A DNA stretch of 64,000 nt from Marinimicrobium koreense (GTDB taxonomy: Bacteria; Pseudomonadota; Gammaproteobacteria; Pseudomonadales; Cellvibrionaceae), in the NCBI RefSeq assembly GCF_003762925.1, contig NZ_RJUK01000001.1, positions 2,790,001 to 2,854,000 of the forward strand. The letters are read 5' to 3'. Under the pieces are notes generated by a model, which was given only the letters and a program-made list of their open reading frames with translations, ran no database searches and had not been told where the DNA came from. Position numbers and translations under genes: made by a program. Positions within the stretch are counted from its first letter, which is position 1. Every line of letters starts with the position of its first letter. Positions 25,799-34,191 of the stretch are shown one piece after another.

Positions 25799-28183
25799 CT
25801 ATGACGCATTAGTGGGTTCAACGGAATGCCGATTTTCTCTCAGCAGCGTCTCGAAGGCGCAGGGGCGATGAACCCAAAAGCCCTGGGCGCCGTCCACGCC
25901 GATTTCTCTGAGCCACGCCATGGCCTCCTCGGTTTCGACAAATTCCGCTACCGTGTGTTTTCCCAATGTCTTACCAATTTCATTGATGGCACGGACCATC
26001 GCCCGATCGGTTTCGTCATTTGCAATGTCCCGAACAAACACGCCATCGATTTTGAGGCAGTGTATTGGTAGACGGCGCAGATAGGCGAATGACGACAAGC
26101 CCGTTCCAAAGTCATCCAGCGCGAACTGACATCCCAGGTCTCCCAGTAATTCCATAAAGTCCAGTGCCTCAGCCAGATTGTTTACTGCCGCCGTCTCAGT
26201 AATTTCAAAACAGATTTTTCCCGGTGGAATCCCAAACTCTCGCAGCACCTCAATTACAAAAGCGCCAAAATCCGCCTGATCAAGCGAGCCGCCCGAGAGG
26301 TTGATGTGACAGGTCTGCAGCTCGGCCAAATGGGCGGGGTGCCGCGCCAACTGACGCATGACCTCTCGCACCACCCACCGGTCGATCTGGTGCACCGCGC
26401 CAAAGCGCTCGGCGGCCGGCAGAAAAACGCCCGGGGGCACCACTTCTCCGGTTTCGCTGCGCAGCCGAACCAGCACCTCGTAACACAGCGCCGAAGCCCC
26501 CTCGCGAACCGGAACAATGCGCTGGGCTTCAAGAAACAGCCGATCCTCCGCCAGGGCGGCACGTATCCGGTTGACCCACTGCATCTGGCCCAACCGTTCG
26601 CGCTGAGCCTCGTCTTTGTCGCTGGTCAGGTGTATGCGGTTGCGTCCATGCTCCTTGGCCAGGTAACAGGCGACATCCGCGCTTTTCAGCACATGCTCTA
26701 CATCTGGAGTGCCGGCACTGATGGACACGAGACCGATGCTGCAACTGATATCGTAGCTGTTGCCTTCCCAGGCGAAGGGCGTTTCGTCCAGCGCCACACG
26801 CAACTTTTCCGCCACCGGTACCGCCTGCTCCGGATCACAGTGCTCGAAGATGACCCCGAACTCATCCCCTCCCAGACGGGCCAGCATATCCCCCTCGCGC
26901 AGGCAGCGACGAAAGATACCCACTGCCTGCTGGAGCAAGCGATCGCCCGCAAAGTGGCCGGAGGTATCATTGACGACTTTGAACTGGTCCAAATCGATAA
27001 AGGCCAGGGTGTGATGTGAATTTTCGGTGCGGGCACGACCCAGGGTTTCCGTCAGGCGATGCTCGAAGGCACGGCGATTGAACAGGCCGGTCAGGGCATC
27101 GTGAGTGGCCTGGTGGCTCAACTCCATGGAGAGCCGCCGGGACTCGGAAACATCCTCAAGGATTACCACAAACTCCTGGCCCTGGCCGAGAGAAACGGTG
27201 ACCCGCCCCCACACTGTCTTGCCATCAGCACACTTCAGTCGCTTTTCCAGGGTGTAGGCGGAACGTTCGCGCCGACGCAGCTCTTCCCTAAATTCATCTC
27301 CCTTGTTGACGTCTTCCGGGTGAATCAAATCCTGGTACAGGCAGCCCACCAGTTGCTCCCGCGGCAGGCCGAGAATCTGTCCGAACGCGGGGTTGATATC
27401 GCGAATCACCCCGCGGCCGTCCAGTTGGGCAATCCCCACGGCCGCCTGTTCAAAAATGGCGCGAAAACGACTTTCAGAATAGCGCAGAACACGCAGAGTC
27501 CAGGCGCTCAGCAACCCGGCCAACACAATTATGACCACCAGAAATACCACGCTCACAGTGGACAGAAACCGGGTGACCCACCGAGCTGCATCAATCATGG
27601 CGCTGCGGAACTGCTCGGTTTGAGTATCCAAACGTCGGTTGAGAACCCCAAGCTCCTTCTGCAGCGCCTCCAGGGCAGCAGGTTCGGAGGTCTGAGCCAT
27701 CTCCTCGGTCAAAGATTGGAGGCGAAGTATCCATTCATCGGAGGCCTCCCAGACTCGAACCGCCTGCTGTAGTGGCCCGAAACCGGAAAAGTGACGATAC
27801 AGCCAGACCATGCCGGCCGCATCCTCAGGGTGGTTGTCGCCTCGAATCAGGGCGGCTCTGGCCTCCTCCTCGCGGATGGGGGAGGCCGCCATGGCCTGGC
27901 GGGCTTCTCGATCCGCCAGCGGAATCGCCAGCCACTCGCGCGCCCGCTCCAGGTCCTCCTGGTCCCCGGCCCGGGAATAGCGATCGAGATAGTAGACGGT
28001 TGCCAATTGCGCCCGGGACCATATGCTCTGGCCACTCACGTAAGCGGCGGTGGCAAACTGGATTTTTGCCACGGTATACGTAAAGCCCACGGCGAGCACC
28101 ATCAGAGCCAACAAGCCCAGAATCGGCGCCAGTAGTTCGAAACGCCATCGGGTTCCAGAGGTATTATTTGAGAAGATATACAA
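25799..28183 (-). CDS. Membrane PAS-GGDEF-EAL c-di-GMP enzyme
   Basis: This encodes 794 residues. Two membrane helices (about 15-40 and 205-235) flank a helical periplasmic sensor of about 165 residues with no recognised domain name. A PAS domain (240-360) follows, then GGDEF intact at 438-442, and an EAL domain whose signature is EVL (569) with DDFGTGLSSFAYLRRL conserved. EVL variants occur in active phosphodiesterases, so both activities remain possible. It lies 77 bases upstream of the REC-CheC gene on the same strand. Confidence 0.92.
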   Translation of the reverse strand: MYIFSNNTSGTRWRFELLAPILGLLALMVLAVGFTYTVAKIQFATAAYVSGQSIWSRAQLATVYYLDRYSRAGDQEDLERAREWLAIPLADREARQAMAASPIREEEARAALIRGDNHPEDAAGMVWLYRHFSGFGPLQQAVRVWEASDEWILRLQSLTEEMAQTSEPAALEALQKELGVLNRRLDTQTEQFRSAMIDAARWVTRFLSTVSVVFLVVIIVLAGLLSAWTLRVLRYSESRFRAIFEQAAVGIAQLDGRGVIRDINPAFGQILGLPREQLVGCLYQDLIHPEDVNKGDEFREELRRRERSAYTLEKRLKCADGKTVWGRVTVSLGQGQEFVVILEDVSESRRLSMELSHQATHDALTGLFNRRAFEHRLTETLGRARTENSHHTLAFIDLDQFKVVNDTSGHFAGDRLLQQAVGIFRRCLREGDMLARLGGDEFGVIFEHCDPEQAVPVAEKLRVALDETPFAWEGNSYDISCSIGLVSISAGTPDVEHVLKSADVACYLAKEHGRNRIHLTSDKDEAQRERLGQMQWVNRIRAALAEDRLFLEAQRIVPVREGASALCYEVLVRLRSETGEVVPPGVFLPAAERFGAVHQIDRWVVREVMRQLARHPAHLAELQTCHINLSGGSLDQADFGAFVIEVLREFGIPPGKICFEITETAAVNNLAEALDFMELLGDLGCQFALDDFGTGLSSFAYLRRLPIHCLKIDGVFVRDIANDETDRAMVRAINEIGKTLGKHTVAEFVETEEAMAWLREIGVDGAQGFWVHRPCAFETLLRENRHSVEPTNAS

Positions 28184-28313
28184 AAGCCGCTCCTGGCCGG
28201 TGCGTTAACGCAGCGTCCCACCGGGAAAGAATGGATGAACCAGACTAACAGGGTTACTGTCAGTTAAGCATCCAAACCCGGTTCTTGCCATGCGGATTGG
28301 CGCTAAAATGCAC

Positions 28314-28335
28314 AATGCCGCCCGAAGGCGGCATT
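28314..28335 (-). terminator. UUCG-loop terminator after the HEAT/cytochrome gene
   Basis: A perfect 9-bp stem (AATGCCGCC with GGCGGCATT) closes on a CGAA loop, which reads TTCG on the - strand, the very stable tetraloop. A TTTT follows eight bases further on that strand. A second hairpin (GCCGTGC/GCACGGC, 28349-28366) lies between it and the stop codon. Confidence 0.75.
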
Positions 28336-28373
28336 GCAGGGGTGGGTCGCCGTGCCTGAGCACGGCAGCGGGA

Positions 28374-31300
28374 TCAGTGCCCCTCGGCTTCCTCTTCGGT
28401 GGGCAGGGTCACCAAGTAGGCGACGATATCACGCAACTGGCTGCGATTGAGCAGTTGTCCCATCGGCGGCATGCCGGAGCCGGAGTACTCGGTGGACACC
28501 ACCTCGGCCTTGGCTACCTCAATGCGTTCTTCGCCATCGACAATGGTCATACTGTCCTGACTCTCGGCCTCAAAGAAACCGCTGACCGTCTGACCATTGT
28601 CCAGCGTGACCGACACGCGACCGTGACCGGCGGGCACCCGGGCGCCCGGGTCCACCAGCGCCTCGAGCAACTGGCGACGGCTCAGCTGGTCCCCGATAGC
28701 GGTGAGCTCGGGACCCACCCGAGCGCCGCGGTGGCCGACCATATGACAGCGGATACACTGGGCACTGTTGCTGTAGCGGAACAGGTTCATCCCCGCATTC
28801 GGATCGCCGCCCTCCAGGGCTTCCCGGTACACCTCGAGGGGCTTATTGCGGTTCTTGCTCGCCTCGTAGGCCTCCAGCTCGGCGATCAGGGTCTCGTTAC
28901 CGGTGGCCTGGGCCGCCTCGATCACATCCAGTTGCACCGCGGCAGGCAGCTCACCGGAGCGCAGGGCCGCCAGGGATTCGCCAAGCAACGCGTGGGCACT
29001 GGCGTGATCGACATTCGCCAGGGAGCGGTAGGCGGCCTGCTGTTCAGGCAGGGAGCCGTTATTCAGCAGCACCCGATGCAGCTCAACCACTTCCTCTGTC
29101 GGCAGGTCGAGCTTGGGCAGCAGGGCCAGCGCGGCCATGCGCACGTCGGTATCGGCGTCGTTGGTGGCGGTCAGGGCCGCCTGGCCCATATCCGGGTAGT
29201 CCAGCGTGAACAGCGCCTCCAGAGCCGCGGCCCGAACCATCGGGCTGGCGTCGTCTTTCAGTGTTGCCGCCAGGGCGTCGCTGGCACCTTCGATGCCGAG
29301 CATCGCCAGGGCGCTGGCCGTGGCCGCACGAACTTCCGGGCTGCGATCCTGCAGCAACTCGGCCGACAGGGCCATCAAGGGTTCGCTGGCCTGCTCGCTC
29401 GGGTGGGATACCACTCCGCGATGACGGCCCGTCACCCGATCAAAGGCCGAGCTCTCCGGCCAGACCGACAGGGTGTGAAGGGCCTCGGCGCGCAGGACAC
29501 CGTCGATGTCGTCGCGTTGGGCGAAGCCCAGCAGGCGCTCCACCGAAGCGTCGCCACCCACATAGAGGTTGGCGTTGATCAGGCGGCGCAGCAGAGGCTC
29601 ATTGGTAAATTCCGTGGTTGCCAGCAGCTCGGCCAGGGCCGGCAGCGCGGCATCCACGTAATGATCGTCGCTGATGCCGCGGGCGGCGTTGGTCACCACA
29701 AATTCACTGGCATCATCCAGGAAGCGGGCCAGTTCCGGGCTCTGCAGGCGTTTCAGCGCCACCACGGCGGCAATGCGCACCGCTTCGGAGGCGTGAGTCT
29801 CCAGGTTGCCCAGCGTCTCGGCATCGCCCATGCGAGCCAGGGCAATCGCCCCGGCCTGACGAAGGTAGACATCTTCATCGTCGTTCGCTTCCAGCATGGC
29901 GATCACCGCCGACTGATCCTGCGGGTTACCGATGCGACCGAGCGCCTGGGCGGCGAAGAACTGCACCCGGGCACTGTCATCGGTCAGTAGGGGCAAAAGG
30001 TCCGGACGGGCGTCGGCAAAGGCCACATCGCCCAACACTTTGGCCACCTGGGCACGAACTTCGGGATCGGTATCGCTCAGCAACGGCAGCAGCACGGCGG
30101 CACGGCTCGAGTCCTGACGGGTAAGCTGGCCAATGCCCCACAGGGCGTGGATACGGGCCAATTGATGATCGCTGTTCTGCGCGACCTCCAGCAGGCTGGC
30201 CTGATCGTCACGGGCCGCGAGAGCCAATTGGGCGCGCTGACGCACACGCATATCAGGGTGACTCAGGTGCTCTACCAGCTCATTCGCACCCAGTTCGGCG
30301 AAGTTTGCTTCCAGAAGTGCCTGGGTATTGTCCCGCTGAGCCTGATCGACCCCTTCGGTAACATCCATTTTCCAGATGCGGCCCTTGCCGTTGATGCCCC
30401 AACCTTCGATCCAGTCGCTCATGAACAGGGAGCCATCCGGACCAAAGTCCAGGCCGGTGGCCTGTACGCCGCGGAAGATGTTCTGGTCTGAAGCCAGTTC
30501 GAACGATGCACCTTTGGGTTCCAGGGTAAACGCGTTGATACCGGAGCGGGCCGCCGAGCCGACAAACTCCACCACGAAGAAATGGTTGTTCCAGCGCTCG
30601 CTCAACGCCGTGCCCGGGTTGTACACCATGCCGGTGGGGCCGGCGTGATAGGGGGCGATGGGAGGCAGAATGTGGGCGGACTGGTCTTCAAAGCGGGGTT
30701 TGAAGTAGTCCTCGTCCATCCACACCTTGTAGGTATTGTTTTTCGGGTCCTTGTATTTCCCCAGTTGCCAGTTGGTGCGCCAGCCGGTGTCGGAGCCGTC
30801 AATCAGGTAGACCACCCGCTCGTATTCACCCTCATGGTCGCCATCGTTATCGACGGTGATCAGGTTGCCGTATTTATCGAACGTAAACTCGTGGGTATTG
30901 CGCACGCCATGGGCAAACACTTCAAAGTTGCTGCCATCGGGTTCACTGCGGACAATCACCCCCCGATTTGGATGGGCGTACTCGTTGCCGTCAACGTCGG
31001 TGATATTGGCGCCAATGTCGCCGATTCCGTAGTAAATCCGGCCATCCGGCCCCAGGGTCACGCCGGACATGCCGTGGCCACTGAACCCCACATGCACGGC
31101 AAAACCGTCGGAGATGGCCTGCTTGGTATCGGCTCTCAGGTCGCCATCGGTGTCTTTGACCCGCCAGGCGTTCGGGGCAACTCCCAGGAACAGTTCATCC
31201 AGTTCGTTGTGATAGTAGATGCCGCCCAGCACATCGGTCACTTCGCTGTGGAAGTCCTTCAGGAAGCGCCGGCTTTCGTTGGCCCGGCCATCACCACTGG

Positions 31301-31865
31301 TGTCCTGCAGCAGAATGACCTCTTCTTTGACCACCGCCAGGTCGCGCCAGTCCCGCGAGCCGTCGTTGTTGCGGTCGTCCAGCCAGGCATTCTGCTCACT
31401 GTTTTCCGGGGCCAGCTCTTGTTTCAGAAACGCCCGCCGATCCTCGACGCTGGTCCAGGTCATGGAAGAGTGTTCCCAGTCCGGGTAGCGGCGGATATCA
31501 AACTCGGAGTTGTTGCTGCGGTTGGTCACCGCGGCCCACACCCGGCCCTGATAGTCCACACTGATCGCCACCGGGTCGGCCAGCAGTTTCTCCGACGCCC
31601 AGAGATCCACGCTCAGGCCATCAATCGGCTCAAGGTTCACCTGGCGCATCACCCGGTCGCGGGCGGAATCGGCTTCGGTATCACTCAGGGCAATCACTGC
31701 CGCATCGGTATCGCTGAGCGGAGCCACCGCTTCAGACTGAGCGGGCGAATGACGTTGTTCCGGAGTCGGGGAGGAGGTGTTGTCATCCGGCGCGCAGGCC
31801 ACCAGCAACACGGAGAGGGACGCCGCAACCAGCGGGCGACCGAAAACGGGGTCTCGTTGTTTCAT
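28374..31865 (-). CDS. Large lipoprotein: PVC-type sorbosone-dehydrogenase-like propeller, HEAT repeats and C-terminal heme c domain
   Basis: This encodes 1163 residues. The start at 31865 follows AGAAGG; five codons further upstream another ATG exists. A lipobox (LLVAC) near residue 28 predicts a lipoprotein. Residues about 75-500 form a beta-propeller of the type seen in PVC-phylum and Bacteroidetes heme proteins (GVTLGPDGRIYYGIGDIGANITD, FTFDKYGNLITVDNDGD). About 500-1000 are HEAT repeats, at least ten copies (RVQFFAAQALGRIGNP and similar). The C-terminal cytochrome c domain has CIRCH at 1037-1041 and Met in GMPPMGQLL as likely axial ligand. A role in periplasmic oxidation of sugars or polymers is possible. 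Confidence 0.85.
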   Translation of the reverse strand: MKQRDPVFGRPLVAASLSVLLVACAPDDNTSSPTPEQRHSPAQSEAVAPLSDTDAAVIALSDTEADSARDRVMRQVNLEPIDGLSVDLWASEKLLADPVAISVDYQGRVWAAVTNRSNNSEFDIRRYPDWEHSSMTWTSVEDRRAFLKQELAPENSEQNAWLDDRNNDGSRDWRDLAVVKEEVILLQDTSGDGRANESRRFLKDFHSEVTDVLGGIYYHNELDELFLGVAPNAWRVKDTDGDLRADTKQAISDGFAVHVGFSGHGMSGVTLGPDGRIYYGIGDIGANITDVDGNEYAHPNRGVIVRSEPDGSNFEVFAHGVRNTHEFTFDKYGNLITVDNDGDHEGEYERVVYLIDGSDTGWRTNWQLGKYKDPKNNTYKVWMDEDYFKPRFEDQSAHILPPIAPYHAGPTGMVYNPGTALSERWNNHFFVVEFVGSAARSGINAFTLEPKGASFELASDQNIFRGVQATGLDFGPDGSLFMSDWIEGWGINGKGRIWKMDVTEGVDQAQRDNTQALLEANFAELGANELVEHLSHPDMRVRQRAQLALAARDDQASLLEVAQNSDHQLARIHALWGIGQLTRQDSSRAAVLLPLLSDTDPEVRAQVAKVLGDVAFADARPDLLPLLTDDSARVQFFAAQALGRIGNPQDQSAVIAMLEANDDEDVYLRQAGAIALARMGDAETLGNLETHASEAVRIAAVVALKRLQSPELARFLDDASEFVVTNAARGISDDHYVDAALPALAELLATTEFTNEPLLRRLINANLYVGGDASVERLLGFAQRDDIDGVLRAEALHTLSVWPESSAFDRVTGRHRGVVSHPSEQASEPLMALSAELLQDRSPEVRAATASALAMLGIEGASDALAATLKDDASPMVRAAALEALFTLDYPDMGQAALTATNDADTDVRMAALALLPKLDLPTEEVVELHRVLLNNGSLPEQQAAYRSLANVDHASAHALLGESLAALRSGELPAAVQLDVIEAAQATGNETLIAELEAYEASKNRNKPLEVYREALEGGDPNAGMNLFRYSNSAQCIRCHMVGHRGARVGPELTAIGDQLSRRQLLEALVDPGARVPAGHGRVSVTLDNGQTVSGFFEAESQDSMTIVDGEERIEVAKAEVVSTEYSGSGMPPMGQLLNRSQLRDIVAYLVTLPTEEEAEGH

Positions 31866-32032
31866 TGCCTTCTCACACATCTTTATGGTTTTGGATGATT
31901 CATGCAGCTTGGGCGACCGGTTGGGAGAGCCTGCTCAGAAGCCGCGTTTACTTAGGGTGGTACAGACCACGAGGGAGTATAGGGGAGCGCTGAGAAGATT
32001 TATACGTCTTATCAGCTAAAAAATGTTTATGT

Positions 32033-32800
32033 TTAAAACTCCCCGGGCGTTTTTGTCGCCGATATAAAGAACTCCCGATTACCTTCACCGCCCTTGATCG
32101 GGCTCGCAAACCAGGTGTTGACCGTCAGCCCCAGGGTGTCGCACTGGGCGCGAATTCGCTGCTCCACCTCGGCATAGAGACGATCGTCGCGGACAATTCC
32201 GCCTTTACCGATGCCCGCCTTGCCCACTTCAAATTGCGGCTTGACCAGGCTGAGCAGCTGCCCGCCCGGTTTAAGCAGCGCCGGCAACCCGGGCAGAATC
32301 AGCGTCTGGGAAATGAAAGACACGTCCATCACAATCAGATCAAAGCCCTCTGGCGCCTCCGCCAACAGGGTGTCTCTGGGCAGGTCCCGGGCATTGATGC
32401 CTTCAAAATACACCACCTTGGGGTGCGCTCTCAGAGCGGGCACCAGCTGGTCCCGGCCGACATCCACTCCGACCACCCTGGCGGCGCCGGCCTGCAACAG
32501 ACAATCGGTAAATCCGCCAGTGGACTGGCCCACATCCAGTGCCACCCAGCCCTCGGGGTTCAGGCCCGACTGCGCCAGCGCGCCACGCAACTTCAAGCCG
32601 CCGCGGGAGGCGAACTGATCTTCATCCCCCGGCTCGACGTCCAGAACCTGATCTTCCGACACTTTGGCGCTGGCCTTGTTCAGTACCTGCCACTCGTTAC
32701 CCACCCGGCAGCGGACCCGCCCGGCCTCGATCATCCGCTGGGCCTGGCTGCGGGTATCCGCCAACCCCCGGCTCACCAGAGCTTTATCCAGTCGTTCCAC
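32033..32800 (-). CDS. tlyA: TlyA-family rRNA 2'-O-methyltransferase
   Basis: This encodes 255 residues. The GTG at 32800, one base after the stop of the upstream gene and preceded by AAAGG, gives the expected MERLDKALVSRGLADTRSQAQRMIEAG start. An S4 RNA-binding domain (1-65) precedes an FtsJ-like methyltransferase domain with ALDVGQSTGGFTDCLLQAGA for SAM binding and the catalytic residues in DVSFISQ and LVKPQFE. TlyA methylates ribose 2'-OH of 16S and/or 23S rRNA, which sensitises to capreomycin in mycobacteria. Translation is probably coupled to the preceding membrane hydrolase. Confidence 0.92.
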   Translation of the reverse strand: MERLDKALVSRGLADTRSQAQRMIEAGRVRCRVGNEWQVLNKASAKVSEDQVLDVEPGDEDQFASRGGLKLRGALAQSGLNPEGWVALDVGQSTGGFTDCLLQAGAARVVGVDVGRDQLVPALRAHPKVVYFEGINARDLPRDTLLAEAPEGFDLIVMDVSFISQTLILPGLPALLKPGGQLLSLVKPQFEVGKAGIGKGGIVRDDRLYAEVEQRIRAQCDTLGLTVNTWFASPIKGGEGNREFFISATKTPGEF

Positions 32801-32801
32801 A

Positions 32802-33851
32802 TTATTGCCTTTCGCTGGGAGGTTCTTGGGTAAGTGAAGACTCACCATCACCTGACTTCACTCGGGGCGGCGACAGGGGTTGCCCCTGGGCTCGGCGAAC
32901 GATCCAGCGCAGGCCGGCGCCGATATCCGGGCGCTCCATCTGCAGTTGCGGCGGAACCGGTTGCCATTGCCCATCCACCCGCTCGGCCACCACAAAGTTG
33001 AAGCTGTAAAAGGGCTCTTGCCCCATGCGCAGGTCGGTAATCCGCGCCACTCCGTCCCGCGCGCTGACTTTGAAAAATCCCTTACTGAACCAGGCGATTC
33101 GCTGCACCCCCCAATCGTTCTGTAGGGATTCATACAGCGCCCGATCGCGCTCGAAGCGATCGAACGCAATGGCACGGTCGCCATCGGCCAGGGCATAGAA
33201 GCCCTCGTAATAGTGATCCGGCGCCATGACCAACACCCGCCAGAGCAGTGTGTTGAATGCACTGGGGGTCACCAGGACCCGCTCGACCGGCCAGTCCCGG
33301 TCCGCCAACTCGCGCTCGACTCGGGTTTCTACCCAACTCTGGGCCGCCATACTCCAGAGCAGATAGCCCGTGGTCAGCGCCAGTCCCCAGTGGTTCGCCC
33401 GGTGCCGACCGCCCAGCGCCAATAGCAGCCCGACCAGCAGTGGCAGCGTGTACAGGGGGTCGATGATAAACAGGCTGGCCACCCCGAACGGGTAGTCGGT
33501 AAATGGCTGACCGATCTGGGTCCCGTACACCGTCATGGTGTCGAGCAGCACATGGGTAATCAGAATCAGCCACAGCGCGGCCCACCACCTTCGGAAGCCT
33601 CCGGAGGGCATCCAGCGGGTGATCAACCAGGCAAACAACGGGGAGAGCAGCGACAGATAGAACAGTGAGTGGCTGGCGCCGCGGTGATAGGTGACATTGC
33701 GGATCGGATCGCCGTAGTCCACAAACGAATCCAGGTCCGGCAGGGTGCCGAAAAACGCGCCCACCAGTGCCGAGCGCCAGACCGGCACCCGCCGGCCCAT
33801 TACCGCGACACCGACGGCGGAGCCGAGGGTCATTTGTGTCAGTGAATCCAT
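32802..33851 (-). CDS. Membrane-bound metal-dependent hydrolase (YdjM/DUF457 family)
   Basis: This encodes 349 residues starting at MDSLTQMTLGSAVG, the conserved family start. The N-terminal half has four or five helices and the family metal-ligand pattern: GTLPDLDSF, YHRGASHSLF and THVLLDTMTVYGT, which together hold conserved Asp and His residues. The C-terminal third is soluble and probably lies outside the membrane core. The E. coli member YdjM is LexA-controlled; no LexA box is seen here. The substrate is unknown. Confidence 0.87.
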   Translation of the reverse strand: MDSLTQMTLGSAVGVAVMGRRVPVWRSALVGAFFGTLPDLDSFVDYGDPIRNVTYHRGASHSLFYLSLLSPLFAWLITRWMPSGGFRRWWAALWLILITHVLLDTMTVYGTQIGQPFTDYPFGVASLFIIDPLYTLPLLVGLLLALGGRHRANHWGLALTTGYLLWSMAAQSWVETRVERELADRDWPVERVLVTPSAFNTLLWRVLVMAPDHYYEGFYALADGDRAIAFDRFERDRALYESLQNDWGVQRIAWFSKGFFKVSARDGVARITDLRMGQEPFYSFNFVVAERVDGQWQPVPPQLQMERPDIGAGLRWIVRRAQGQPLSPPRVKSGDGESSLTQEPPSERQ

Positions 33852-34008
33852 CTTGGTCTGCGTGCCTCTCAGTTCGGCTGCCGGCGACAAGCATCGCATT
33901 TTACGCAACTGGCGACGGATTTGTACGCCAGCGCGGCTCAAAGCGACACCCGTCCGCCCCAAAACCGCAGGAAAGCGAGATCGAGATCGCATTTACGGCG
34001 AAACGGCT

Positions 34009-34037
34009 TTGACGGATCCGCTTCGAACGCCTACATT
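34009..34037 (+). promoter_or_regulatory. Chitinase promoter
   Basis: A TTGACG -35 element (34009-34014), a 17-base spacer and a TACATT -10 element (34032-34037) form a good sigma-70-type promoter. Its start point would fall near 34044, inside the palindromic operator, so a bound repressor would block initiation. Confidence 0.65.
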
Positions 34038-34039
34038 TA

Positions 34040-34051
34040 GACAACGTTGTC
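34040..34051. promoter_or_regulatory. LacI-type operator (copy 1, chitinase)
   Basis: GACAACGTTGTC is a perfect 12-base palindrome with a central CG, as in LacI-family operators. The identical site occurs upstream of the TonB receptor and hexosaminidase genes and, with one change, upstream of the halogenase-like gene at 41385. It covers the predicted transcription start. Confidence 0.8.
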
Positions 34052-34191
34052 CAAACACCTTGGAGACAACGCCTCGCGGACCGCCAGGGAGGCGCATCCC
34101 ACCGGGCAATTCGATGTCTCTCTGCCCTCAACCGGTCCAACGATGGCCCGGCCGCACATCCCTTGAACCATAACAATCTGGGAGTCTCTTC

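Larger units (their letters stand above)
33852..34191. other. 340-bp gap with the chitinase control region
   Basis: No protein gene is supported in this stretch. The left part, next to the hydrolase start, shows no clear - strand promoter. The right half holds the promoter at 34009-34037 and an operator at 34040-34051, described separately. A further GACAACG half-site lies at 34065-34071. The remaining leader of about 120 bases up to the chitinase start shows no obvious riboswitch. Confidence 0.6.

Noticed and set aside
33745-34176. Open frames on both strands in the hydrolase-chitinase gap
   Set aside because: They overlap the hydrolase start or the promoter and operator, have no ribosome site, and show biased composition with no family resemblance.
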